Shown here in pieces: positions 1 to 9,357 of a DNA stretch of 64,000 nucleotides. How positions within the stretch are numbered: the first letter of the stretch is position 1; every line of letters begins with the position of its first letter. The DNA lies in contig NZ_LWLP01000001.1 of assembly GCF_001641125.1 (NCBI RefSeq), forward strand, positions 1,003,835-1,067,834, written 5' to 3'. The translations under genes and the position numbers were made by a program. This DNA is from Arthrobacter sp. OY3WO11 (GTDB taxonomy: Bacteria; Actinomycetota; Actinomycetes; Actinomycetales; Micrococcaceae). A model generated the notes under the pieces. That model did not search any database and was not told the DNA's origin. It saw only the letters and a program-made list of their open reading frames with translations.

Positions 1-68
1 GTAGATGCCGCCTTTCGGACGACCCTCTCCCACTTCCTGCCGGCAATAACCTCCCCACCCCCACGGCG

Positions 69-184
69 AGTGGGTGAGCGTCCCGGAAAACCCGACATTA
101 AGTGAGACAGCATCCCGTAAAAGCCTGCATCACGTGAGAGAGCATCCCAGGAAACCCCGCATCAAGTGAGAGAGCGTCGCAGGG
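69..184. repeat. Tandem 32-bp direct repeat array (3.6 units)
   Basis: Three full units at 69-100, 101-132 and 133-164, plus a partial unit at 165-184, repeat with an exact 32-bp period. Each unit reads roughly GTGAGAGAGCGTCCCAGGAA followed by an AAACCCGCATCA-like tail, with a few substitutions between units. The array ends next to the ribosome binding site of the following gene. The units touch without unique spacers, so this is not a CRISPR. Its function is unknown. Confidence 0.85.
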
Positions 185-199
185 GGAGGGGCGGTAAAG

Positions 200-700
200 T
201 TGGGCAGCATGGACAGCCTCTTCAGCCACAAGCACGAACCGTCCGGAGGTGATGGTCACGCTGCATTCGAGATCCTGGAACCCGTGGTCCACACGGTGGT
301 AGTACCGGGAACCGTCGCGCACGCATTTGCCGGCTTCACGGACCACACCCACCTCTGGTGGCCCCTGGAATCGCACGGCGTCTATGGGGCCGGCTCTTAC
401 GTGGAGTTCGAGGAGAACCTCATCCTTGAGACGGCGGACGACGGCCGGACCAGCATCTGGGGAACGCTGGATGACTGGCAGCCACCGTTGTCTTTCCACG
501 CAACCTGGCATCCCGGCACCACGGCACTGTGGTCCACGGAGCTCCTGGTGGCCTTCCGTGCAGTCCCGGAGGGAACCGAAGTGCGGGTCTTCCATGACGG
601 CTGGGAGGGTTCCGAGGAACCCGCCGCCACGCGTGCCAACTACGCCGATGCCTGGCCCGGGATCCTTGCCAGGTATGCCCGTTTTATGGGCGCTACCTGA
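200..700 (+). CDS. SRPBCC / AHSA1-like domain protein
   Basis: This 166-residue protein looks like a single START-like (SRPBCC, Hsp90-activator-homology) domain. That fold makes a hydrophobic pocket for small ligands, but the ligand here cannot be told. Aromatic landmarks are HLWWPLE near residue 51, LSFHATWHPG near residue 100 and a C-terminal helix ending ARYARFMG. The TTG start at 200 is preferred because a purine-rich site (GGAGGGG, about 184-190) lies about 9 nt upstream. An in-frame ATG at 209 would be too far from that site. It appears monocistronic, and the 32-bp repeats end just before its ribosome binding site. Confidence 0.8.
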   Translation: MGSMDSLFSHKHEPSGGDGHAAFEILEPVVHTVVVPGTVAHAFAGFTDHTHLWWPLESHGVYGAGSYVEFEENLILETADDGRTSIWGTLDDWQPPLSFHATWHPGTTALWSTELLVAFRAVPEGTEVRVFHDGWEGSEEPAATRANYADAWPGILARYARFMGAT

Positions 701-808
701 GCCTGCGCTCACGCCGCGGACGCGCGCGGGCCGCGGCATCCGCCGGACGGCCGCGTCAGGTTCCCCGCTTAGACTGGGGAAAATCCGCGACGACGTATGG
801 AGGCCAGG

Positions 809-2179
809 TTGGGAAGCGTAGTTGACGAGCTGGAGAGGATCCTGGCGCCCGGTCAGGTAGACGCGGGGGAAGTTTCCCTCCGCCGGTACGCCGTGGACCA
901 GGCCCCCGTGATCGACTTCCAGCTGCCGCTGGCTGTTGTCTTTCCGGAATCCGTGGAAGATGTCCAGGCTGTAGTACGCGCGTGTGCCGGCACCGGCGTC
1001 GCCGTCGTGCCTCGTGGCGCGGGCACTGGTGTCTCTGGTGGGGCCCATGCCACGAGGAACTGCATTGTGCTGTCCCTGGAGCGCATGGACCGGATCCTGG
1101 CGCTCAACCCCGACGACGAAACGGCTGTAGTGGAGCCGGGCGTCGTCAATGCCGTCCTCAATGACGCAGCCGCGGCTCATGGGCTGATGTATGCGCCTGA
1201 CCCCGCCAGCTTCCGCAGTTCAACCATCGGGGGGAACGTGGCCACCAACGCCGGCGGGCTGCGCTGCGCCAAATACGGGGTCACTCGGGACTCCGTTCTG
1301 GCGCTGGATGTGGTGCTCGCCGACGGCTCACTCATCCACACCGGCCACCAAACGTTCAAAGGCGTAGCGGGCTACGATCTCACCGGGCTTTTTGTAGGCT
1401 CCGAAGGGACGCTCGGCATCGTCGTCGGGGTTACCGTTCGGCTGAAGTACCTGCCCCGGGACGTGCATACCGTCGCAGCCTTCTACCCCGACTTCCGGCA
1501 GGCCGCCGCCGGCGTCCTGGCAGTGGGGAGGGCCCGGGTCCAGCCGGCCATCATGGAACTGCTCGACGGCGGCACGCTGGCCCAGCTCGATGACATCCAC
1601 GGATCCGACCTTACGACCCGGGGCTGCTCCCTGCTCCTGATCCAGACCGACGGGTATGGCGCTGCTGCCGAGGCGCAGGTGGTCCGTGATGTACTGCTGG
1701 CCAGCGGCGCGGCCGTCACCACTGAAGCCAGCGCGGAGGCTGAACGGCTGGTGGAGCTCCGCCGCCACAGCCGGGGGGTAGAGGTCGACGACGAATACCG
1801 CGTGGGCGAGGACGTCGCCGTTCCCCGTTCGCGGCTGGTGGACTACATTGCAGCTTTGGAGGCCATGGCGCCGGGCCACGGGGTGCACCTCAAAGTCGTG
1901 GCCCACGCGGGCGACGGCAACCTTCATCCCACCTTCTGGATTGACCGTACGGGCGGCGGTGTGGACGCCGGCGCCCTGGAACGGCTCCAGCGGGTCCTGG
2001 ACGAGTCCATCACCGCCGCGCTGGCAATGGGCGGCACAATCACTGGCGAACACGGGGTGGGGCAGTACAAGCTGCGTTGGCTGGGCCAGGAGCAGCCAGA
2101 GCCGGTCCGCGAGCTCCAGCGGAGGATCAAGGAACTGTTTGATCCTGAGGGAATCCTCAACCCGGGAAAGGCGATCTAG
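809..2179 (+). CDS. FAD-binding oxidase, GlcD / D-lactate dehydrogenase-like
   Basis: This probable flavoprotein oxidises a 2-hydroxy acid such as glycolate or D-lactate, and the exact substrate is not known. A PCMH-type FAD-binding domain occupies the first half, with PRGAGTGVSGG and the IGGNVATNAGGLR loop. The C-terminal FAD-oxidase domain carries HAGDGNLHP and ITGEHGVG, both typical of GlcD. The TTG at 809 is chosen because GGAGG at 799-803 sits 5 nt before it. The in-frame ATG at 797 has no such site and would itself contain the Shine-Dalgarno sequence. The protein is 456 residues, normal for the family. No glcE or glcF partner is adjacent, so it may be a stand-alone enzyme. Confidence 0.88.
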   Translation: MGSVVDELERILAPGQVDAGEVSLRRYAVDQAPVIDFQLPLAVVFPESVEDVQAVVRACAGTGVAVVPRGAGTGVSGGAHATRNCIVLSLERMDRILALNPDDETAVVEPGVVNAVLNDAAAAHGLMYAPDPASFRSSTIGGNVATNAGGLRCAKYGVTRDSVLALDVVLADGSLIHTGHQTFKGVAGYDLTGLFVGSEGTLGIVVGVTVRLKYLPRDVHTVAAFYPDFRQAAAGVLAVGRARVQPAIMELLDGGTLAQLDDIHGSDLTTRGCSLLLIQTDGYGAAAEAQVVRDVLLASGAAVTTEASAEAERLVELRRHSRGVEVDDEYRVGEDVAVPRSRLVDYIAALEAMAPGHGVHLKVVAHAGDGNLHPTFWIDRTGGGVDAGALERLQRVLDESITAALAMGGTITGEHGVGQYKLRWLGQEQPEPVRELQRRIKELFDPEGILNPGKAI

Positions 2180-2181
2180 CC

Positions 2182-3600
2182 TTAGTCGTCGGAGTCCGGG
2201 TATTCGTCAATCGACTCATCGTCGCCGTAGCGGGACTCTTCCGTCTCCACCTCGAGGATCTTCAGCATCCCCGTGTCCGGGTTCAGCATGATCGCGGCTT
2301 CATCCCGGCGGTGGCGCAGGATGGAGTCGATGTAGGACTGCACGGCCTCCGCCAGCGGAATGTGCCGCTCCTGCTTCTCTGACATGTACCAGCGGTGCTC
2401 GAGGACCTCGTGCACCACTTCAGCCGGTTCCAGCTTGCCGGAAAGATCCCGCGGAATGGACCTGACGATCGGTTCGAAGATCTGGCTGACCCAGAGGTGG
2501 GCGCTGTATTCCTCGTCCATGTCCGGGTTGTTGTCCGCCCGGAAGGAGTCCATGTCGTTCAGCAGCCGGCGCGCCTGGTTCTCCTGCGCGTCGATGCCCG
2601 TGAGGCGCAGCAGCCGCCGCTGGTGATGCCCGGCGTCCACCACCTTGGGCTGCAGTTGGATGGTGGACCCGTTCTGGGTGGTCTTGATGGCGTATTCCTC
2701 GACGTCAAAGCCGAGTTCGTTGAGCCGCCGGATCCTTGCACTCACGCGCCAGCGCTCACCGAGTTCGAAGGATTCCTTCTCTGTAAGCTCCGCCCAGAGC
2801 CGGCGGTAGCTGTCCATGATGAGCTCGCTGGTGGCGACTGGGTCCACCTTTTCCTCGATCAGCCCGCCGTCGAGCAGGTCCATCAGCTCGCCGGCAATGT
2901 TCACCCGTGCGATCTCAAGGTCGTATTCGCGCTGTCCCTTGGACAGGTCCGGATAAAGCTCGCCGGTCTCCGCGTCCACCAGGTATGCGGCGAACGCGCC
3001 GGCGTCGCGCCGGAACAGTGTATTGGAGAGCGACACATCGCCCCAGTAGAAGCCGATGAGATGCAGACGCACCAGGAGCAGTGCCTGGGCGTCGATGAGG
3101 CGCGTCAGGGTGTCCTTGCGGAGCATCTGGGAGAAGAGGGCGCGGTACGGCATGGAAAACTTCAGGTGCCTGGTGACGAGCACCGGGTTCAGGGGCCGTC
3201 CGTCCAGGGTGGTGCGTCCGGTGATGACGGCGACGGGCTCCACGCAGGGGACGTCCAGGCGGGCCAGCTTCCGGAGCATGTGGTACTCGTGGCGCGCAAC
3301 GTGCTCGGAGGTTTCCTTGATGGCAATCACGGAGCCGCCAAGGTGGGCGAAGCGCACGATATGGCGCGAGATGCCTCGGGGGAGGGCCGCCAGGTTTTCC
3401 GCCGGCCAGTCCTCAAGCGCGATGTGCCAGGGCAGGTCCAGCAGCTCGGGATCGGCCGCTGCCGCCGTGATGTTCAGGGAGCTGGAAACCGAGGCAGCCT
3501 TGCCGTCATCGGCGCTGGCGGCCACAAACCGGGGCAGTTTGCCGATCTGCGCATAGTCGGTGGGTTCGTCGTGCCACTGGGCGCTGTATTCCTCGGTCAT
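2182..3600 (-). CDS. DUF4032 protein, protein-kinase-like fold
   Basis: A 472-residue actinobacterial protein recognisable as DUF4032, sometimes described as lipopolysaccharide-kinase-like. Kinase-type landmarks are visible: VIAIKE with Lys95, a possible helix-C Glu105, a catalytic-loop-like GDVSLSNTLF with Asp188 and Asn193, and VDAETGE with Asp209 in the place of DFG. The C-terminal half is acidic and unassigned. The ATG at 3600 is used, with GGAAG 10 nt upstream on the minus strand. An in-frame ATG at 3621 lacks a site. Its end lies 2 nt from the convergent oxidase gene. The substrate is unknown. Confidence 0.78.
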   Translation of the reverse strand: MTEEYSAQWHDEPTDYAQIGKLPRFVAASADDGKAASVSSSLNITAAAADPELLDLPWHIALEDWPAENLAALPRGISRHIVRFAHLGGSVIAIKETSEHVARHEYHMLRKLARLDVPCVEPVAVITGRTTLDGRPLNPVLVTRHLKFSMPYRALFSQMLRKDTLTRLIDAQALLLVRLHLIGFYWGDVSLSNTLFRRDAGAFAAYLVDAETGELYPDLSKGQREYDLEIARVNIAGELMDLLDGGLIEEKVDPVATSELIMDSYRRLWAELTEKESFELGERWRVSARIRRLNELGFDVEEYAIKTTQNGSTIQLQPKVVDAGHHQRRLLRLTGIDAQENQARRLLNDMDSFRADNNPDMDEEYSAHLWVSQIFEPIVRSIPRDLSGKLEPAEVVHEVLEHRWYMSEKQERHIPLAEAVQSYIDSILRHRRDEAAIMLNPDTGMLKILEVETEESRYGDDESIDEYPDSDD

Positions 3601-3664
3601 GGGGTCAATTCTTCCGTACATAGGCGCGGCCAGCTAATTCTTTCGCGTGCGCGGTTAAAGGCCG

Positions 3665-3703
3665 ACGGCGGCCCGCACCGTTTCGAAGGGTGCGGGCCGC
3701 CGT
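3665..3703 (-). terminator. Perfect 15-bp hairpin, likely terminator of the ABC ATPase gene
   Basis: Arms at 3665-3679 (ACGGCGGCCCGCACC) and 3689-3703 are perfectly complementary around a 9-nt loop. The hairpin lies downstream of the minus-strand ATPase gene and upstream of the DUF4032 gene. On the minus strand it is followed by CGGCCTTTAA, so the T tract is weak. Confidence 0.65.
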
Positions 3704-3730
3704 GGGTTGGTTTGGTGCGGTGCCGGTGGG

Positions 3731-3791
3731 TGGGCCCACGCCGGCAGGGTTCCCTAACCGAAGCGAAGCGAGGTTAGGGTGCCGGTGGGGA
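3731..3791. repeat. Dispersed hairpin repeat, copy 1
   Basis: A roughly 60-bp imperfect palindrome with inner stem CCCTAACC / GGTTAGGG and outer arms CCCACGCCGGCA / TGCCGGTGGGG. A close copy is at 23916-23974. This copy ends one base before the stop codon of the minus-strand ABC ATPase gene, so its transcript would carry the hairpin directly after the stop. Confidence 0.8.
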
Positions 3792-4874
<1,083 letters not shown>

Positions 4875-5104
4875 AGTTATCAATCCCTTCACCGGCAGGT
4901 ACGTGCCGGACGATCCGTTGTGAATGGTTCATGTTTGTTCAGTTATGTACTGCTGGCGCAATTCTGCCGAGGCGGAAGAGCGCTGAGTGACGCCGCACGG
5001 TTCTTGTGCGCCACATCACAAGCAAGAGTATGTCAGATGTTCTACTAATGGTTGCAAATGTTACGGACGTCACACGTGAGCTTGCACAACCTGCGTGCGC
5101 TGCC

Positions 5105-5941
5105 TCACTCCGCGTCTGTCCGGGGATCTTCCTCAGCGACGGCGATGCTTCGCTCCTGAAGCAGTGCCTCCAACAGTTCCGCCACATGGACCGGAGCCTC
5201 TACCCGGTACTGGGCCTGGGTAAAATCGAGTCCCACTTTAACGCCGACGTCTCCTGGCTCCAGCCGCGCCAGCGCATCCTCGTCCGTGGTGTCGTCGCCG
5301 GCAAACAGGACCCCGGTAGCGCCGGTGATCTGCCGCAGGAAGGTGACTCCCTCCCCTTTGGAGGCATTAACGACAGAGGTCTCAAGGACCCGCTTTCCGT
5401 CCTTGAGGAATACCCCTTTCCGGTCCTGCAGCAGCGAACGTGCAGCAGCCACGGCATCGTCGGCGACGTCGTCGGGGGCGAGGCGGGTGTGCAGTACCAC
5501 CCCGGCGGGCTTGTCTTCGAGCATGGTGCCCGGTGCTTCCTTGACGATGTCCTCCAAGACGGTGCGCACATCGGCAAGGAGCGCTTTTTGCTCGGGCTCG
5601 AGTGCGAGCCCGGTGGAGCCAGGGCCCAGCCATGCCTCTGCTCCGTGGCTGCCGATGAGGAGGGTGTTCACCGGAGGAGACGCGACTGCTCGCAGGCTGG
5701 CGAGGGCGCGCCCGGAGATGAGGGCCGTCGTCGTTCGTGGAAGGACGGCGAGCCCGGCGAAAGCCGCTGCGGAGCGCGGCAGTGGCCGCGCGTCGTCCGC
5801 GTGGCCGACGATAGGCGCCATGGTTCCGTCGAAGTCCATGGCCACCAGCAGGTGCTCGGTCCCGGCGATCTGCCGGATGGCCTCCCGAAGTTCAGGCGTC
5901 AGCGCGAGCTTGTCCTTCGCGTGGCGGGCATCAGGAGTCAT
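5105..5941 (-). CDS. otsB: Trehalose-6-phosphate phosphatase
   Basis: Removes phosphate from trehalose 6-phosphate, the last step of the OtsAB trehalose pathway in the cytoplasm. It is a HAD-superfamily protein of 278 residues. Motif I is DFDGT (36-40) with the nucleophile and acid/base aspartates, and GDDTTDEDA near the C-terminus is motif IV. The ATG at 5941 is chosen because AGGTGG precedes it by a few bases. It overlaps the end of otsA by 11 bp, implying translational coupling. An upstream in-frame ATG at 5998 would lie deep inside otsA. Confidence 0.93.
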   Translation of the reverse strand: MTPDARHAKDKLALTPELREAIRQIAGTEHLLVAMDFDGTMAPIVGHADDARPLPRSAAAFAGLAVLPRTTTALISGRALASLRAVASPPVNTLLIGSHGAEAWLGPGSTGLALEPEQKALLADVRTVLEDIVKEAPGTMLEDKPAGVVLHTRLAPDDVADDAVAAARSLLQDRKGVFLKDGKRVLETSVVNASKGEGVTFLRQITGATGVLFAGDDTTDEDALARLEPGDVGVKVGLDFTQAQYRVEAPVHVAELLEALLQERSIAVAEEDPRTDAE

Positions 5942-7433
5942 CTCGGACCACCTTTTCGTTGAGCGCATGCAGGAAGTCGGCAGACCAGTGGTCCACATCG
6001 TGCTCGAGGATCTGCTTGCGCATGGCCCGCATGCGCCGTGCGGCCTCCCTCGGCTGCATCTCCACGGCGCGCATGATGGCGCTCTTGAGCCCGTCGATGT
6101 CGTGGGGGTTCATCAGCAGGGCCTGCTTGAGCTGGTCGGCTGCACCGGCGAACTCACTCAGGACCAGGGCGCCGTCGTTGTTGGTGCGTGCCGTGACGTA
6201 TTCCTTGGCGACGAGGTTCATGCCGTCCCGGAGGGCCGTTACCAGCATCACGTCGGCGGCGAGGTACAGGGCCACCATTTCCTCCACCGGGTAGCTGTGG
6301 TGCAGGTAGCGGACGGCTGTGTTCTCGATAGTGTCGTAGGTGCCGTTGATATGGCCTACGGTGCCCTCCACTTCCTCGCGCAGGAGCCGGTACTGCTCAA
6401 CGCGCTCGCGGCTGGGGCTGGCCACCTGGATCAGGGTGGCGTCGCCGACAGAGAGCTTGCCGTCTGCCAGGAGCTCCTCGAAGGCCTTGAGGCGGTGCCG
6501 GATGCCTTTGGTGTAGTCCAGCCGGTCCACGCCGAGCAGGATGGTCTTGGGGTTGCCAAGGTCCTGGCGGATTTGGCGTGCCCGCTCAACGATTTCCGGT
6601 TTTGCGGCCAGCTCGCTGATCTGCCGGACATCGATGGAAATGGGGAAGGCCTGGGCCCGGGCGATATGGGTGATCTGGCCGTCCGGCCCCTTGACGTGCA
6701 CCTGCTGCTGCTTGACGCTGGCGCCCAGGAACCGGCGTGCCGACCGCATGAAGTTACCGGCGTCGCTGGTCCGCTGGAAGCCCACGAGGTCTGCTCCGAG
6801 GAGCCCGTCGATGATTGCCTGGCGCCATGGCAGCTGGGCAAAAATCTCCGGGGGAGGAAAGGGAATGTGGTTGAAGAACCCGATGCGGAGGTCCGGCCTC
6901 GCTTCGCGCAGCATGCGCGGCACCAGCTGGAGCTGGTAGTCCTGCACCCATACGGTGGCGCCCTCGTCGGCGTGGCGGACGACGGCGTCGGCGAACCTCC
7001 GGTTGACCTTGCGGTAGGCGTCCCACCAGGTCCGGTGGAACTCCGGCGGGGCGATGACGTCGTGGTAGAGCGGCCAGAGGGTGGCGTTGGAGAACCCCTC
7101 GTAGTACAGCTCCACGTCTTCGGTGCTGAGCTGGACCGGGACGAGGTCCATGCCGCCGTGGCTGAACGGTTTCACCGTCTCATCCGGAGCGCCGTGCCAC
7201 CCCACCCAGGCGCCGTCTGTCTTGGTCATCATGGGCGCCAGCGCTGTCACCAGGCCGCCGGGGGAGCGGCGCCAGCCGGAGCCGTCGTCCCCGCTCTCGC
7301 CGGGGGCGCAGCGGTCCACGGGCAGCCTGTTGGACACCACCATGAAGTCGTACTTTGTGTCGCCGCCGTGGCCTGCTCCGGCGGCGCCGGACGCCGCCGG
7401 GGCGGTGGGTTTTTCCTGGACGGGTGTTTGCAT
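5931..7433 (-). CDS. otsA: Trehalose-6-phosphate synthase (GT20)
   Basis: Joins a nucleotide-activated glucose to glucose 6-phosphate, giving trehalose 6-phosphate, an osmoprotectant precursor. The 500-residue protein shows the GT20 features VVSNRLPV, GGLVTALAP, VWVQDYQLQLVPRMLR, the FNHIPFPPPEIFAQLPW loop, GVDRLDYTKGI and the C-terminal LSEFAGAADQL. The ATG at 7433 is preceded by AGGGGG. It is the first gene of a two-gene otsAB operon on the minus strand and is divergent from the DsbA-like gene. Confidence 0.95.
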   Translation of the reverse strand: MQTPVQEKPTAPAASGAAGAGHGGDTKYDFMVVSNRLPVDRCAPGESGDDGSGWRRSPGGLVTALAPMMTKTDGAWVGWHGAPDETVKPFSHGGMDLVPVQLSTEDVELYYEGFSNATLWPLYHDVIAPPEFHRTWWDAYRKVNRRFADAVVRHADEGATVWVQDYQLQLVPRMLREARPDLRIGFFNHIPFPPPEIFAQLPWRQAIIDGLLGADLVGFQRTSDAGNFMRSARRFLGASVKQQQVHVKGPDGQITHIARAQAFPISIDVRQISELAAKPEIVERARQIRQDLGNPKTILLGVDRLDYTKGIRHRLKAFEELLADGKLSVGDATLIQVASPSRERVEQYRLLREEVEGTVGHINGTYDTIENTAVRYLHHSYPVEEMVALYLAADVMLVTALRDGMNLVAKEYVTARTNNDGALVLSEFAGAADQLKQALLMNPHDIDGLKSAIMRAVEMQPREAARRMRAMRKQILEHDVDHWSADFLHALNEKVVRDDS

Positions 7434-7615
7434 TGCGGCCCCCTGGGGTTTGCTTGTGCCTCTGTGCCCACCCTAACGGGACGGAATCTTCCGTGCTATT
7501 CGGCCGTCCGTCAACCCCGCCAATACTTGAAGGAGCAAGCTCCCAGCTTTCTCCCCTAAAATGTATGGAGTTGCCACGAAGTGGTCCCCCCCACGTCAAC
7601 CGACCCAAGGAACAC

Positions 7616-8488
7616 ATGAGCCCTGCAAACGAAGTCCGTAAGTCCAAGGCTGAGCGAACCGCGGAGGCGCGGGAAAAGGCGCGCCTGATCCGTGAAGCGC
7701 AGCTGAAAAAGGACAAGCGCAACAAACTGCTCATCGGCTGGGGCATCGTGGCGGCCGTCGTGGCCATCCTGGCTGTTGTCGCGTTGGTGGTGACCACCAG
7801 CATCAGGCAGAACACGCCCGTCGCCGACCAGGGTCCCGTGCCCGCCAACGCGAACGTCAATGGTGGTGTGACACTCCTGGCCAACACCGACGTCAAGCAG
7901 ACGGATCCTGCCACCGTTGACGTGACCACCCTGACCAAGCCCGAGACCCCGCCCAGCCCCGTGGTGGCCCCGGGGGCAGAAGCCGAAGCTGGACAGCCTG
8001 TCAAGGTTATTGCCTACATCGACTTCATCTGCCCGGCTTGCCTGCAGTTCGAAAAAACGTACAACGAAGCCCTGACCAGCCTCCGTAATGAAGGCCAGAT
8101 CACCATGGAGTACCGGCCCCTGGGCTTCCTTGACCGCCAGTCCACCACCAACTACTCATCCCGTTCCGCCAATGCTGCTGCCTGCGTAGCGGAGAAGGCC
8201 CCCGAGAAGTATGCGGAATACGCCAATGTCCTCTTCGACAACCAGCCCGCGGAAGGCGGAGCGGGCCTGTCCGATGACAAGCTGAAGTCCCTTGCCAGCG
8301 ACATTGGCGCCGACATCAACAGCTGTGTGGACGACAAAACCTTCCGCCCCTACGTCAAGTACTCCACCGAGCTGGCGGCGAACAGTGGGATCACCGGAAC
8401 GCCTACGGTCTTCATCGACGGCAAGCAGTGGGACGGCCGCACGGACCTGAACGCTGAAATCCAGGCAGCAATCGACGCCAAGGCCTAA
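7616..8488 (+). CDS. Membrane-anchored DsbA-like thioredoxin-fold protein
   Basis: Probably acts outside the membrane in disulfide chemistry. The 290-residue protein has a charged N-terminal cytoplasmic tail rich in Lys/Arg/Glu (1-37), one membrane helix (about 38-60) and a Pro/Val-rich linker. The DsbA-like thioredoxin domain follows, with active site C139-P-A-C142 and the cis-proline region TGTPTVFIDG. The ATG at 7616 has AAGGA 5 nt upstream. Longer in-frame extensions run into the otsA side and lack a site. The family is common in actinobacteria, next to many different genes. Confidence 0.88.
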   Translation: MSPANEVRKSKAERTAEAREKARLIREAQLKKDKRNKLLIGWGIVAAVVAILAVVALVVTTSIRQNTPVADQGPVPANANVNGGVTLLANTDVKQTDPATVDVTTLTKPETPPSPVVAPGAEAEAGQPVKVIAYIDFICPACLQFEKTYNEALTSLRNEGQITMEYRPLGFLDRQSTTNYSSRSANAAACVAEKAPEKYAEYANVLFDNQPAEGGAGLSDDKLKSLASDIGADINSCVDDKTFRPYVKYSTELAANSGITGTPTVFIDGKQWDGRTDLNAEIQAAIDAKA

Positions 8489-8511
8489 GGCCCCAGCAGC
8501 ACCCTTTACAC

Positions 8512-8553
8512 CCAGCGGCCTGTTCCCGGATTCTTCCCGGAACGGGCCGCTGG
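8512..8553 (+). terminator. Hairpin after the DsbA-like gene
   Basis: Arms 8512-8526 and 8539-8553 pair over 15 bp with one G-U pair around a 12-nt loop. It lies 23 nt after the stop codon. There is no T tract, so termination may need Rho or may be inefficient. Confidence 0.6.
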
Positions 8554-8652
8554 CGTTAACGCGGAATCCTGTGGAGCCGCAGGCGTTTTTACCACCGGCA
8601 CCAGTTGGGCTAACCTTATCTAGCGCCGTTCAGGCGCCGCCCGCAGGGGCAC

Positions 8653-8729
8653 GCCTCCTTAGCTCAGTTGGCCAGAGCACCGCTCTTGTAAAGCGGGGGT
8701 CGTCGGTTCGAATCCGACAGGGGGCTCCA
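8653..8729 (+). tRNA. tRNA-Thr (anticodon TGT)
   Basis: A full cloverleaf folds by eye. The acceptor stem is GCCTCCT (8653-8659) with AGGGGGC (8719-8725), with one G-U pair. The D arm is GCTC/GAGC. The anticodon stem is CCGCT/AGCGG around loop CTTGTAA, giving anticodon TGT at 8687-8689. The T arm contains GGTTCGAATCC. The CCA end (8727-8729) is encoded. It reads ACA codons. Confidence 0.97.
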
Positions 8730-8832
8730 CCGCCGAACATTCCTTTCAGGCCGAACGCCCCTCCGTGAACTCCGCCAGTTAAGCTGGTTTCATCCGCATG
8801 ATCAGCCTGCTGATGAAAGGAGTGTGGGTGGC

Positions 8833-9258
8833 ATGCCCAAGACCGGCAAGAACGACCACGCACGCAAGGAAGAGCTTCCCTCCACCCTGCAGCGCTCTGG
8901 GCAAAAGGCCCAGGACACGTTCGCCAAGACCTACGATTCAGCCCTCGAAAGCTACGACAATGACGAGGGCCGGGCTGCGCGGGCAGCCTACGCCTCCCTC
9001 AAGCACAGCTACGAGAAAGTGGGAGACCACTGGGAGCCGAAGGAAAAGCGCGGTCCCTCGGACAAGCGGGCCGAGGAGGGCGGCACTTCGTCCGAGCCCA
9101 CCGCGGGAGGGGTGGACGCGAACGCCTCCAAGGAGCACCTCTACAAGCTTGCCCGGGAGCTGGACATCGACGGCCGTTCCACGATGGACAAGGATGAGCT
9201 GGTCAAGGCCATCCAGAAGGCCAATGACGCCGCCACCCGGAAGGCTCGCGGCAGCTGA
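8833..9258 (+). CDS. ChaB-like protein with C-terminal Rho-N/SAP-like domain
   Basis: This 141-residue charged protein appears to have two parts. Residues 1-70 (LPSTLQRSGQKAQDTFAKTY and AYASLKHSYEKVGDHWEPK) match the ChaB family, whose role is unclear. Residues 95-140 (ASKEHLYKLARELDIDGRST and MDKDELVKAIQKAN) resemble the Rho N-terminal or SAP-like nucleic-acid-binding motif. A low-complexity linker joins them. The ATG at 8833 lies 10 nt after GAAAGGAG (8815-8822), and the GTG at 8824 is too close to that site. It is monocistronic, between tRNA-Thr and the EF-G-like gene. Confidence 0.8.
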   Translation: MPKTGKNDHARKEELPSTLQRSGQKAQDTFAKTYDSALESYDNDEGRAARAAYASLKHSYEKVGDHWEPKEKRGPSDKRAEEGGTSSEPTAGGVDANASKEHLYKLARELDIDGRSTMDKDELVKAIQKANDAATRKARGS

Positions 9259-9357
9259 TCCCAGGCCCTACGGCTCTTGCCGATCCACCCTCCAGGGTGT
9301 CGAATCAGAGGACACATCTCAGTCCGGTCGGATGGCAAAGACGCCAGGAGGTTTCCC

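Noticed and set aside
69..184. CRISPR array
   Set aside because: Repeats are directly adjacent with no unique spacers, and no cas gene is present.
2395..3777. A 460-codon open frame antisense to the DUF4032 gene
   Set aside because: It mirrors the real gene, has low-complexity composition and no family, and is an effect of high GC content.
8571..8768. Short open frames crossing the tRNA gene
   Set aside because: They overlap a complete tRNA and have no ribosome site.
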